A stretch of 64,000 nucleotides of DNA from Occultella glacieicola. Lineage in GTDB: Bacteria; Actinomycetota; Actinomycetes; Actinomycetales; Beutenbergiaceae. The notes beneath the pieces are model-generated. The model was not told the DNA's origin. It did no database searches and saw only the letters and a program-made list of their open reading frames with translations. Made by a program: the position numbers and the translations under genes. Shown piece by piece: positions 46,352 to 54,922 of this stretch; position 1 is the first letter of the stretch; each line of letters starts with the position of its first letter. The stretch spans positions 496,001-560,000 of the forward strand of contig NZ_SMNA01000002.1 in the NCBI RefSeq assembly GCF_004353825.1, written 5' to 3'.

Positions 46352-47758
46352 ATGAGCAGCGACAACGCCGGTACCAGACACGTCACCGCCGACCTGGTCG
46401 ATCCCTACGCGCTGGATCCCCGGGATGTTCAGGACCCGCCCACCACCATCCGAGGGCGCCTCCGGTTCCTCGGCCCGGGCATGATCACCTCGGCGGCCGT
46501 CGTCGGTTCCGGGGAGCTCCTGACCGCGACCACGCTGGGCGCCGAGGCGGGCTTCGTCCTCCTCTGGCTCGTCCTGGTCTCCACGTTCCTCAAGGTCTGG
46601 GTGCAGATCGAGCTGGGCCGGTGGTCCATCTCGACCGGCAAGGTCGCGGTGACCGGCTACAACGAGGTCCCCCCGAAGATCGCCGGGCGCGGCTGGATGG
46701 CCTGGCTCGTCCTGCTGATGTTCATCCAGTTCCTCACCAGCCAGGCCGGGGTGATCAGCGCGGCCGCCTTCGCGTTCTCCTCGCTCATGCCCATCGGTGG
46801 CGACCCCTACTCGCTGGTGTCGATCGGCACCTGGGTGGCGATCCTGGTCGTCATCGCGATCGGGATCCACGTGTGGAACAGGTACACGATCGTCGAGGGC
46901 GTCTCGACGGTGCTGGTCGTGCTCGTCACGACGTTCGCCGTGGTGATCGTGTTCCTCATCCAGGGCAGCGCCTACGACTGGAGCCTCGCCGACCTTGGCG
47001 AGGGGATGCGGTTCCAGATCGCGCTCGGCTCGATGGGCGTCGCGCTCTCCATGTTCGGCCTGACCGGCGTCGGCGCCGGCGAGGTCACCGCGTACACCTA
47101 CTGGTGCGTCGAGAAGGGTTACGCGGCCTGGTCGGGCAGGAACGACGGCTCCGAGGCGTGGGCCCGGCGCGCCCGGGGCTGGATCAAGGTCATGAAGATG
47201 GACGCATGGGTGGCCTGGGTGGTCTACACGATCTCGACCGCGGCGTTCTATGTCCTCGGCGCCGCCGTGCTGCACCCGCAGGGGATCGTGCCCGAGGGCG
47301 ACGAGGTCATGACCACGATCTCGAGCATCTTCTCGACGGCGGTCGGGCAGTGGGGCGCGACCGTGTTCCTCATCGGCGCCGGTGTCGCACTCTTCAAGAC
47401 GATCATCGCCAACGTCCCCAGCCTCGGCCGCCAGGTGGGCAACACGCTCGCGGTGTTCGGGGCCTTCGACTGGAGTGACCAGATCCAGCGTGACCGTTGG
47501 ATGCGGGGCATCATGGTGGTGCTGCCGATCATCTGGGGCCTGCTCGGCACGGTCGTCTCCTCGCCGCTCGCCCTGGTCATCCTGGCGGGGATCCTGAATG
47601 CGGTCTTCCTCATGGGCGTCGCGGCGTCGACCGTCTACCTCTCCCAGCGCCAGACCGATCCTCTGGTCAAGGACGGCGCCGCGTTCACCGTGATGCTCGT
47701 CATCTCCGCGCTGGCGATCTTCCTGGTCGGCATCGTGGGCCTGACCAACCTGTTCTGA
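46352..47758 (+). CDS. Nramp-fold transporter lacking the usual metal-binding motifs
   Basis: Polytopic membrane protein of 468 residues with about eleven helices, Nramp (LeuT-like) in overall layout. The helix-1 region GPGMITSAAVVGSGELLTATTLGAEAG aligns with the Nramp GPG...DPGN segment. However, the metal-binding DPGN is GSGE here, and the helix-6 MPH motif is replaced by GLTGVGAGEVTAYTYWCVEKG. Divalent-metal transport is therefore doubtful despite the family. It lies 28 bases after ackA with its own Shine-Dalgarno-like GAAGG, and a terminator hairpin follows, so it is probably the last gene of the xfp operon. The next gene is a sugar-phosphate isomerase-like protein. Substrate unknown. Confidence 0.8.
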   Translation: MSSDNAGTRHVTADLVDPYALDPRDVQDPPTTIRGRLRFLGPGMITSAAVVGSGELLTATTLGAEAGFVLLWLVLVSTFLKVWVQIELGRWSISTGKVAVTGYNEVPPKIAGRGWMAWLVLLMFIQFLTSQAGVISAAAFAFSSLMPIGGDPYSLVSIGTWVAILVVIAIGIHVWNRYTIVEGVSTVLVVLVTTFAVVIVFLIQGSAYDWSLADLGEGMRFQIALGSMGVALSMFGLTGVGAGEVTAYTYWCVEKGYAAWSGRNDGSEAWARRARGWIKVMKMDAWVAWVVYTISTAAFYVLGAAVLHPQGIVPEGDEVMTTISSIFSTAVGQWGATVFLIGAGVALFKTIIANVPSLGRQVGNTLAVFGAFDWSDQIQRDRWMRGIMVVLPIIWGLLGTVVSSPLALVILAGILNAVFLMGVAASTVYLSQRQTDPLVKDGAAFTVMLVISALAIFLVGIVGLTNLF

Positions 47759-47786
47759 GGCCCGCGCACGGTCGAGGATGGCAAAC

Positions 47787-47805
47787 CCCGGCAACCGCTG
47801 CCGGG
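47787..47805 (+). terminator. Hairpin after the Nramp-fold gene
   Basis: CCCGGCA, loop ACCGC, TGCCGGG: a perfect 7-bp stem 28 bases past the stop codon. No T-tract. It may end the xfp-pta-ackA transcript. Confidence 0.45.
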
Positions 47806-47857
47806 CGATGCTCGAGGTCGCCTAGCCTCGGGGAACAAGGGATGGCCGAGGGCGTCC

Positions 47858-47877
47858 GTCCCTGTCACGGCAGGGAC
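47858..47877 (+). promoter_or_regulatory. Leader hairpin before the isomerase-like gene
   Basis: GTCCCTG-TCACGG-CAGGGAC, a perfect 7-bp dyad ending 23 bases before ATG 47901 and upstream of GGAGAG. It could be a repressor site or an mRNA-stabilising stem. Confidence 0.35.
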
Positions 47878-47900
47878 ATGAATCGAAGGAGAGTGCGACG

Positions 47901-48761
47901 ATGGCCAAGATCGGCGTCCAGGCGATGATGCTGAAGGACAAGTTCGAGGAGCTGGGGCCCTACGAGACCCTGAGCCGGATCACCGACCTCGGTTACCACG
48001 CCGTCGAGATCTCACAGATCCCGATGACGGCCGAGAACGTGGCCGAGCTGGCGCGTGCCCGCGACGAGCTCGGCATGGACGTCGGGGCCCTGTCCGCCAC
48101 GGTGGAGCCGAACCCGACCGGTACCGGCGAGGCGCTCAGCACCGACTTCGACAAGATCGTCGACGACGCGAACACCCTCGGCGCCCGCTACATCCGGATC
48201 GGCATGATGCCACTGACCGCGATGGCCTCCCTCGAGCAGGTCCTGGACTTCTGCCGGAAGGCGGACGAGGCGGCCGCACGGCTCGCCGGACAGGGTATCG
48301 GGCTGTACTACCACAACCACCACATCGAGTTCGCGAAGTACGACGGCAAGCGCCTGCTCGACATCATCAACGAGACGGCCCCGAACCTGCGTCTCGAGCT
48401 GGACGTGCACTGGGTCCAGCGCGGCGGCGGTGACCCCGTCCGCACGCTCCAGCGCTACGCCGACCGCACCGACCTGGTGCACCTCAAGGACTACCGGATC
48501 GGCCAGATCGACCCGGCCGTCTTCGAGGCCCTGGCGAACGGCGACCGTGGCGCCTTCACGCAGGCGTTCTCGAACGTGGTCCAGTTCGCCGAGGTCGGCG
48601 AGGGCAGCCTCGACTTCAAGGAGATCGTCGACCAGGCCGTGGCCAACGGCGTGAAGTACATGTTCGTGGAGCAGGACCAGCTGTACGGCCGCGATGTGTT
48701 CGACGCCCTGAAGATCTCGCACGACAACCTGGTCTCGCTCGGCTTCGCCGACCTCTTCTGA
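47901..48761 (+). CDS. Sugar phosphate isomerase/epimerase family protein
   Basis: TIM-barrel protein of the xylose-isomerase-like (AP endonuclease 2) superfamily, 286 residues. It starts MAKIGVQAMMLKDKFEELGPYETLSRITDLGYHAVEISQ. Likely metal and substrate residues are in LYYHNHHIEFAKYDG, LRLELDVHWVQRGG and LVHLKDYRIG, with a Glu in GEGSLDFKEI and MFVEQDQ near the C-terminus. GAAGGAGAG precedes ATG 47901. It follows the Nramp-fold transporter, suggesting possible handling of a sugar or polyol, but that is inference. The exact reaction is unknown. Confidence 0.85.
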   Translation: MAKIGVQAMMLKDKFEELGPYETLSRITDLGYHAVEISQIPMTAENVAELARARDELGMDVGALSATVEPNPTGTGEALSTDFDKIVDDANTLGARYIRIGMMPLTAMASLEQVLDFCRKADEAAARLAGQGIGLYYHNHHIEFAKYDGKRLLDIINETAPNLRLELDVHWVQRGGGDPVRTLQRYADRTDLVHLKDYRIGQIDPAVFEALANGDRGAFTQAFSNVVQFAEVGEGSLDFKEIVDQAVANGVKYMFVEQDQLYGRDVFDALKISHDNLVSLGFADLF

Positions 48762-48782
48762 GGTTCGCCGACCACCGACGGA

Positions 48783-48820
48783 CAGCGGGGCCCGGACGAT
48801 CTCTCGTCCGGGCCCCGCTG
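48783..48820. terminator. Strong bidirectional terminator
   Basis: CAGCGGGGCCCGGACGA, loop TCTC, then the perfect complement: a 17-bp uninterrupted stem between the convergent isomerase-like gene (stop 48761) and fumC (stop 48847). The best hairpin in the window. Confidence 0.8.
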
Positions 48821-48846
48821 CGCGTCTACGGCGCCTCTAGGGCGGC

Positions 48847-50241
48847 CTACGGGTGGGTCATCGAGGCGACGTCGAGGGCGGTGTCCAGCTGCTCCGGGGT
48901 GACCTCACCACGCTCGACGTAGCCGAGGTCCTCCACGGCCTGCCGGATCGTGATGCCGTTCGCGACGGAGTGCTTGGCGATCTTCGCGGCCGCCTCGTAG
49001 CCGATGATCCGGTTGAGCGGCGTCACGATCGACGGTGAGGACTCGGCGAGCTCGCGAGCCCGCTCGACGTTCGCCGTGATGCCGTCGACGCACTTCGTCG
49101 CCAGCGCTCGCGAGGCGTTCGCGAGCAGGTTGATCGACTCGAGCAGGTTTCGCGCGAGGACCGGCAGCATCACGTTCAGCTCGAACGTTCCGCTGGCGCC
49201 CGCGAAGGCGATCGCCGCGTCGTTGCCGATCACCTGGGCGGCGACCATCAGGGTGGCCTCCGGGATCACCGGGTTCACCTTGCCGGGCATGATCGAGGAC
49301 CCCGGCTGCAGGTCCGGCAGCGCGATCTCGCCGATGCCGGCGCGCGGGCCCGACCCCATCCAGCGCAGGTCGTTGCAGATCTTCACGAGCGAGACCGCGA
49401 TCGTGCGCAACTGGCCGGAGGTCTCCACGAGTGAGTCCTGGGCGCTCTGCGCCTCGAAGTGGTTCGGCGCCTCGGTCAGCGGTAGCCCGGTGTTCTCGGC
49501 GACCAGCGCGATCACCCGCTGTGGAAAGCCGGCCGGGGTATTGATGCCCGTGCCGACGGCGGTGCCCCCCAGGGGCAGTTCGGCCAACCGGGGCAGGGCG
49601 GAGTGCACGCGGGCGATCCCGTTGCGGATCTGCTGGGCGTAGCCGCCGAACTCCTGCCCGAGCATCACCGGGGTGGCATCCATCAGGTGCGTCCGGCCGG
49701 CCTTGACCACGTCGGCGAACTCCGTGGCCTTGGCCTCCAGCGACGCGGCCAGAACCTCGAGCCCGGGAAGCAGTTCATTGATCACGGCCTCGGTGGCCGC
49801 GATGTGGATCGAGGCCGGAAACACGTCGTTGGAGGACTGGGACGCGTTCACGTGGTCGTTCGGGTGCACGTCCGTGCCGGCCTCCGTGGCGAGGGTCGCG
49901 ATGACCTCGTTCGCGTTCATGTTCGACGACGTGCCGGAGCCCGTCTGGAACACGTCGATCGGGAAGTGGCCGTCGAACTCACCGGCGATGACCCGGTCGG
50001 CGGCGGCCCGGATCGCGTCGGCCCGAGCCCGGTCGAGCACGCCGAGCTCGGAGTTCGCCAACGCGGCGGCGCGCTTGATCTGCGCGAGCGCCGCGATGTG
50101 GTGGCGCGAGATCCCGGTGCCGGAGATCGCGAAGTTCTCCACCGCGCGTTGGGTCTGGGCGCGGTACTTGGCATCCTTGGGAACCCGGACCTCCCCCATC
50201 GTGTCGTGTTCGATGCGGTACTCGGTCGCGTCCTGCGTCAT
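48847..50241 (-). CDS. fumC: Class II fumarate hydratase
   Basis: Oxygen-stable fumarase interconverting fumarate and malate in the TCA cycle. The 464 residues match the usual 460-470. Landmarks: [20 protein letters not shown] at the start, [70 protein letters not shown], and the catalytic loop [20 protein letters not shown] 50241 has GGAGCAG just upstream; the open frame extends further but overlaps the divergent gene's leader. Single gene, convergent with the isomerase-like gene. Confidence 0.97.
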   Translation of the reverse strand: MTQDATEYRIEHDTMGEVRVPKDAKYRAQTQRAVENFAISGTGISRHHIAALAQIKRAAALANSELGVLDRARADAIRAAADRVIAGEFDGHFPIDVFQTGSGTSSNMNANEVIATLATEAGTDVHPNDHVNASQSSNDVFPASIHIAATEAVINELLPGLEVLAASLEAKATEFADVVKAGRTHLMDATPVMLGQEFGGYAQQIRNGIARVHSALPRLAELPLGGTAVGTGINTPAGFPQRVIALVAENTGLPLTEAPNHFEAQSAQDSLVETSGQLRTIAVSLVKICNDLRWMGSGPRAGIGEIALPDLQPGSSIMPGKVNPVIPEATLMVAAQVIGNDAAIAFAGASGTFELNVMLPVLARNLLESINLLANASRALATKCVDGITANVERARELAESSPSIVTPLNRIIGYEAAAKIAKHSVANGITIRQAVEDLGYVERGEVTPEQLDTALDVASMTHP

Positions 50242-50474
50242 CACTGCTCCGTTGTCGGCTGGTTGTGTCCCGAGTATCCCAGGTACGACGGCTTCGGTCA
50301 GCCTGCGGGCGGGACCTGCCCGACGGGTGCCGGTCCGGACGGGCCGGCGTCCATGGCCCGACCGGGCAGTGCCGGGAGTCGCATGGTGAGCACTACCCGG
50401 CCCCGGGCAGCCCCCGGCCGCGCGAGGTCTGCCATCATCGGCAGCCACGGCCCCGACCTGGAAGGAACCTGACG

Positions 50475-52097
50475 ATGGGTGACCTGTTCGCCTGGTGGCT
50501 CGGCGGCGGAGACTGGTACGACCTCGAGCAACGCCGCCGGATCAGCGACCTCGAGGCATCGCACCACGCCTCCCAATCCTCGATGCGGCGTCAGATGCAC
50601 CGCGCAACCACCGATCTCGCCACCCGCGTGAACCAGTTGGAGAGCGCCCTGGTCGCCGTCGTCGAGCTCGAGGACACCCGCGAGCGACTCACCGAGCACG
50701 CCGACGCGGCCGCCACCCGCCGGTTCGCGCGTGAGGTCGTCGCCGCACTGCCCGCGCTGGGGCGTGCGGACGGGGCCGGCCAGGTGACCGCGGTGCCACC
50801 ACCGGACGTCCCCGGGTACTGGCTCCATCCGGCCAGTCGTGCGCTGGCGGCCGAGCTCGAGCCTGCCGTTCTGCAAGGCTCGGCCGACCCCGAGGCACTC
50901 CTTGCCGAGGCCCGCCGGCGGGACACCTTCCAGACGAACCAGACCATCGTGTGCCTCGCAGCCATGACCGGGCGCCCCGAGCGCGCCCACCGGCTGCTCC
51001 CGGAGTTGTATCCCGCAGGTGACCAGGTGACCGATGACGAGCTCGTGATCTGGCGCGCGGTGGCCACCGGACGGTTCGGGGAGGACGCCCGTGCCGGTCT
51101 GGTCGACGCCCTTCGCCGGGTGGTCCAGGTGGACGGCCCCCTGACCGCCGAGATCGAACGGCTCGCCCTCGGCGGCCGGCGGGACACCGGCGTGCCGGCC
51201 GTCGACGCCGGGGTCGGTCTGGAGAAGCTGCACGCCTGGGTGTCGTCGATCGTGACCGCGCCGGTGACCGGGACCCCGGGCGAGTCCAAGTCGGCCGACG
51301 ACGCCCTGGCCGATCAGCTCGCTCTGCTGATCACCCGGGGCGCCCCGGGCGAGGAGGGCATCCTGCGCCGCATGGTCCAGATCCGTGGGGCGCTCGCCGC
51401 GATCGGGGTCTCGGACGGCCCGGCCCTGCCGCCGACCCCCGACCACACGGCCGTCGGCTCGGTACGTGAGACCGTGCTGGGCGACCTCGATCCGCGGCCG
51501 AGCGGGCCGAGGTGGCGGTTCCAGATGCTGGGTGGCGACGGTCGCGAGGACGTCACCCCGCCGGACCCGGAGCACCGCCTCGTCGCCCTCCGGGTGGTCG
51601 CCCCCGCCGTGGCACAACTCGCCGACCGCCTGGTGGAGAAGGCCAGGACGCCGCCCGCGCAGACGGACCGGGTGCGCCTCGGCCGCGGGGTCGAGGTCAC
51701 CCTCACCCCGACCGGCCCGACGTCGTCGACGTGGCAGAAGCAGGTCGTCTCGACGCCCCCGCTCCCGGCCTGGCGGCGTCCGACCGCGATCGGCCTCGGC
51801 GTGGCCGCGGTCCTGCTCGGCCTGCTGTCCATCCAGGCCGGTCCCGGGATCATCGTGATCGGCGCGATCGCCGCCATCGCCGCGGGCGTGATCTTCTACC
51901 GGGACCGCAGCGAAACGGCTCGGTCACAGGCCGAGGCGCAGTCGCAGCGACAGCGCGCCGAGCGCACGATCGCCGACGCCCAGGAGCGCCTGCACAAGTC
52001 CGTTGAGGACTCGGCCGCTGCTGCCGAGGCGGCGCAGACCCACCACCGGGCGATCGTCGCCGCGCTCGAGGCGACCGGGCGAACGGTGTCAGCCTGA
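50475..52097 (+). CDS. Uncharacterised coiled-coil membrane protein
   Basis: A 540-residue protein I cannot assign. Layout: [22 protein letters not shown] start; a coiled coil over about residues 20-78 ([18 protein letters not shown]..., [23 protein letters not shown]); a Leu/Ala-rich helical middle resembling helical repeats (about 100-320); a short beta-like segment; two adjacent membrane helices near residues 437-475 ([19 protein letters not shown] and [17 protein letters not shown]); and a second coiled coil at the end ([21 protein letters not shown]...). GGAAGGA before ATG 50475 supports the start. Probably membrane-anchored with a large cytoplasmic part. Divergent from fumC; no informative neighbours. 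Confidence 0.78.
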   Translation: MGDLFAWWLGGGDWYDLEQRRRISDLEASHHASQSSMRRQMHRATTDLATRVNQLESALVAVVELEDTRERLTEHADAAATRRFAREVVAALPALGRADGAGQVTAVPPPDVPGYWLHPASRALAAELEPAVLQGSADPEALLAEARRRDTFQTNQTIVCLAAMTGRPERAHRLLPELYPAGDQVTDDELVIWRAVATGRFGEDARAGLVDALRRVVQVDGPLTAEIERLALGGRRDTGVPAVDAGVGLEKLHAWVSSIVTAPVTGTPGESKSADDALADQLALLITRGAPGEEGILRRMVQIRGALAAIGVSDGPALPPTPDHTAVGSVRETVLGDLDPRPSGPRWRFQMLGGDGREDVTPPDPEHRLVALRVVAPAVAQLADRLVEKARTPPAQTDRVRLGRGVEVTLTPTGPTSSTWQKQVVSTPPLPAWRRPTAIGLGVAAVLLGLLSIQAGPGIIVIGAIAAIAAGVIFYRDRSETARSQAEAQSQRQRAERTIADAQERLHKSVEDSAAAAEAAQTHHRAIVAALEATGRTVSA

Positions 52098-52120
52098 CGT
52101 CGGCTCCGTTCGCCGCTCCC

Positions 52121-52330
52121 TCACTGCCTGCGCAGCACCACCCGCCGGAACGTCCCCACCCCGGTCGGCTCCGGCACCAGCGTGACGCCGCGGCGATCGG
52201 AGCGCACGCTCAGACCTTCGTCGACGTGCTCCACCTGCTGGCGCTGGGCGCCCGGGACGGTGACGGCGGCAGGCTTGACCGCACCCTGCCGCCGGACTGC
52301 TTCGTCCTTGATGCCCGACGGCGGCCGCTC
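52121..52330 (-). pseudogene. Possible C-terminal remnant of a lost gene
   Basis: Downstream of the DUF624 gene, one minus-strand frame shows strong G/C-ending codons for about 65 residues (VKPAAVTVPGAQRQQVEHVD ... GVGTFRRVVLRRQ) up to a stop at 52121. No credible start codon or Shine-Dalgarno is present. It reads like a beta-sandwich tail of a larger enzyme. A sugar-hydrolase gene at this end of a sugar-transport operon would be normal, but I cannot identify the family. The rest of the 253-base gap to 52351 shows nothing else. Confidence 0.4.
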
Positions 52331-52350
52331 GCCGGGCAGGCCCGCTCGCC

Positions 52351-52986
52351 TCAGGCGGTCGAGAGGTCCCACGAGTCGAGGTCCCGGTCGGCATCGGCCC
52401 GTGCCCGGCGCTGAGCCGCCGTGGTCGCCGGCCCCCAGACCTTGGCGATCAGCCAGGCGGGCACGCTGAGTCCGCAGGCGATCGTGATCGGCGCCAGCAC
52501 CCAGACGGGCGTCGTGACGATCACGACCAGGACCGTGGCCAGCGCCCGCAGTGGCGAGGTGAGGACCAGGCGGGTGGCCTCGGCGAGCACCTCGGACCGG
52601 TGCGCGTCCAGGTCGGTCGTGCCCGCGGCGCGCACGTACGCACCGAAGAGGGCCCCGACCACCCAGTAGGTGGGCACCAGCAAGCCGGCGAAGAAGACCC
52701 GGGTTCCGCCGTCGAACGCCGTCACCATGAGCCACCCCGTGGCCACCCCGACCAACACGAACACCCACCACCCAAGCGAGACCGGCAGGTCCCGACGTAG
52801 GGTCCGACGCAGCTGGGTCAGCACCACCCGCCCGGAGGTGTCGGCGTGCTCGTCGAGGTCGGCCATCACCCGGGCGTTGCCGGCGAACGCGGGGATCACC
52901 CCCACGAGCGACAGCAACCCCAGGAGCCCGGCCCAGTTGGCGGCGACCATGGCCGCCGGGTAGCGCAGGAGCTTGTTCAGATCCAT
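52351..52986 (-). CDS. DUF624 (YesL-like) membrane protein
   Basis: Membrane protein of 211 residues with about five helices (AANWAGLLGLLSLVGVIPAFAGN, LGWWVFVLVGVATGWLMVTAF, FFAGLLVPTYWVVGALFGAYV, LATVLVVIVTTPVWVLAPITIA). DUF624/YesL proteins commonly accompany oligosaccharide ABC importers; their exact role is unknown. ATG 52986 (MDLNKLLRYPAAM). It lies 8 bases after the inner-membrane permease gene on the same strand, so it is part of that operon. The longer open frame beyond 52986 is a shadow of the permease genes. Confidence 0.82.
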   Translation of the reverse strand: MDLNKLLRYPAAMVAANWAGLLGLLSLVGVIPAFAGNARVMADLDEHADTSGRVVLTQLRRTLRRDLPVSLGWWVFVLVGVATGWLMVTAFDGGTRVFFAGLLVPTYWVVGALFGAYVRAAGTTDLDAHRSEVLAEATRLVLTSPLRALATVLVVIVTTPVWVLAPITIACGLSVPAWLIAKVWGPATTAAQRRARADADRDLDSWDLSTA

Positions 52987-52994
52987 GCCGGTCC

Positions 52995-53972
52995 CTACTT
53001 GATCCCGGATCCGACGAAGCCGTTCACGAACTGCTTCTGGAAGAAGAAGAACATGACGATCATCGGAACCGCGGCCATCGTGGTGCCGGCCATGAGCAGG
53101 TTGAACTCGGTGCCCGCCTCCTGCCGGAACACCGACAACCCGAGCTGGATCGTGCGCAGGTTCGTGCTGGAGGTCACCAGCAACGGCCACAGGAAGTTGT
53201 TCCATCCGGCCTCGAAGGCCAGCAGCGCGACCGTGAGCATCCCGGGCCGGATCAACGGAGCCATGATCTGCACGAACGTGCGTGCCTCGGACGCGCCGTC
53301 GATCCTCGCGGCCTCCATCAGTTCGGTCGGGGTCGAGATGAAGAACTGGCGGAACAGGAAGATGTTGAAGGGTGAGACGAGCGCCGGGATCAGCAGCGCC
53401 CACCAGGTGTCGTACCACCCCGTGCCGCCCTGCCCGAACAGATCGTTGCCGCCGGCGAACGGCACGAACCGGATCATCAGGAACTCGGGGATGACGATCG
53501 CGTAGAACGGGATCATCATCGAGGCCAGGATGAAGCCGAAAAGCACGCTCGCCCCCCGGAACCGAATCTTCGCGAGCGCGTAGCCGGCCATCGACCCGAG
53601 CACCAGGTTCGAGATCGTGTGCACGGCCGCGATGATGAAACTGTTCCGGGCGTAGATCCCGAAGGGTGCCCTCTCCAGGGCCACCGTGAAGTTCTCCCAG
53701 TGCCACTCCGTTGGCCACAACGGCATGTCCGCCGAGTAGATCTCCGGCGACGAGCGCACCGAGGTGAGGAACATCCAGACGAACGGCATCGCCATCACGA
53801 CCGAGACGACGATCAGGAAGATGGTCAGGGCGAACCGGGAGATCCGGCGCTGCTTGCTCGCCGAGGCCCGCTTGGCGCGCCGCTCCTGCCGTCGATCGGC
53901 CTTGAGCCTGGCTGACTCCTGCTCGGTGCCGACGGGCGCGTCGATGGTGCCGGGGAAGGCGGTGTCAGTCAT
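52995..53972 (-). CDS. Carbohydrate ABC transporter permease (MalG type)
   Basis: Second permease of a CUT1-type sugar importer, 325 residues from ATG 53972. A long polar, basic N-terminus precedes six helices starting FALTIFLIVVSVVMAMPFVWMFLTS. The EAA loop that docks the ATPase is LMEAARIDGASEARTFVQIMAPLIRPGM near residue 225. The C-terminus QKQFVNGFVGSGIK is typical. Its start overlaps the end of the first permease gene by 8 bases. No ATPase gene is present; such importers often share a common MsmX/MsiK-like ATPase encoded elsewhere. Confidence 0.93.
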   Translation of the reverse strand: MTDTAFPGTIDAPVGTEQESARLKADRRQERRAKRASASKQRRISRFALTIFLIVVSVVMAMPFVWMFLTSVRSSPEIYSADMPLWPTEWHWENFTVALERAPFGIYARNSFIIAAVHTISNLVLGSMAGYALAKIRFRGASVLFGFILASMMIPFYAIVIPEFLMIRFVPFAGGNDLFGQGGTGWYDTWWALLIPALVSPFNIFLFRQFFISTPTELMEAARIDGASEARTFVQIMAPLIRPGMLTVALLAFEAGWNNFLWPLLVTSSTNLRTIQLGLSVFRQEAGTEFNLLMAGTTMAAVPMIVMFFFFQKQFVNGFVGSGIK

Positions 53973-54897
53973 CCTTACCACCCGTGACCTTTCTCGAGAT
54001 GATGGTCAGGACGACCAGGACCACCAGAAGAACGACCGACTGCGCGGTGGCGAGCCCCATCCGGAACTGCTGGAAGGCCGTCTGGTAGATCTGATAGGTG
54101 ATGACGGTCGTGGAGTTCGCCGGACCACCATTGGTCAGGTTGTAGATCAGGTCGAACGTCTGGAAGTTCCCCACGATCGAGGTCACCAGGATGAAGAAGG
54201 TCACCGGCTTGAGCATCGGGATCGTGATCCGGAAGAACTTCTGCACGGCCGACGCGCCGTCGATGTCCGCGGCCTCGTACAACTGCTGGTCGATCCCCTG
54301 CAACGAGGCCAGGTAGATCATCATCTTCAGCCCGATGCCCTGCCAGATGGTCACCAGGATCACAGAGGGCAACGCCTGCGACGGACTCGCGAGGAACGCC
54401 TGGTTGGGTAGCCCGAAGAAGCCCAGCACGATGTTCAGCAGCCCGTTCCCGCCGGGCGAGTAGATCCACAGCCAGATCATCGCGATCGCCACGGTCGCGG
54501 TGACGTGCGGTAGGAACACCGCCGTCCGGAAGATCGAGTTGCCGCGCAGGCCCTGGTTCAGCATCACGGCCAACGCCAAGGAGATCAGCATCGAGATCGG
54601 GATGCCGACGACCGCCATGATGAAGTTGTTCCCCAGCGCCTTCCAGAACACCGGATCGTTCGCCAACGTCACATAGTTGTCGATCCCCGAGAACTCCGGC
54701 GGGTTCAACATGTCGTAGTTCGTGAAGCTCAGGATGATCGACACGACGACAGGCAGCCCGGTCCACAGAGCGATGTGGATCGTCGCCGGGGCAGCGAACA
54801 GCAACCCCCAACGCCCCTGCCGTTGTGTCAACGTGGCGCCCCGCCGACGCGCGGGCGGGGCGGACTGGGTCTGCCTGTCGACCGTGTTGGTACTCAT
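53965..54897 (-). CDS. Carbohydrate ABC transporter permease (MalF type)
   Basis: First permease of the sugar importer, 310 residues from ATG 54897 (MSTNTVDRQTQ) behind AGGAG. Six helices, beginning GLLFAAPATIHIALWTGLPVVVSIILSF. The EAA loop LYEAADIDGASAVQKFFRITIPMLKP lies near residue 210. It is 25 bases downstream of the binding-protein gene and overlaps the second permease gene, so the set is co-transcribed. The longer frame to 54966 lacks family character. Confidence 0.93.
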   Translation of the reverse strand: MSTNTVDRQTQSAPPARRRGATLTQRQGRWGLLFAAPATIHIALWTGLPVVVSIILSFTNYDMLNPPEFSGIDNYVTLANDPVFWKALGNNFIMAVVGIPISMLISLALAVMLNQGLRGNSIFRTAVFLPHVTATVAIAMIWLWIYSPGGNGLLNIVLGFFGLPNQAFLASPSQALPSVILVTIWQGIGLKMMIYLASLQGIDQQLYEAADIDGASAVQKFFRITIPMLKPVTFFILVTSIVGNFQTFDLIYNLTNGGPANSTTVITYQIYQTAFQQFRMGLATAQSVVLLVVLVVLTIISRKVTGGKDD

Positions 54898-54922
54898 CGG
54901 GTACTCCTGACGATCGTCCTGC

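Noticed and set aside
46352-47758. Call as MntH manganese transporter
   Set aside because: Both defining metal-binding motifs are missing, so only the fold-level name is used.
52331-52771. Upstream part of the minus-strand frame ending at 52121
   Set aside because: It overlaps the DUF624 gene in another frame and reads as Gly/Arg/His-rich nonsense; only the last ~65 codons look genuine.
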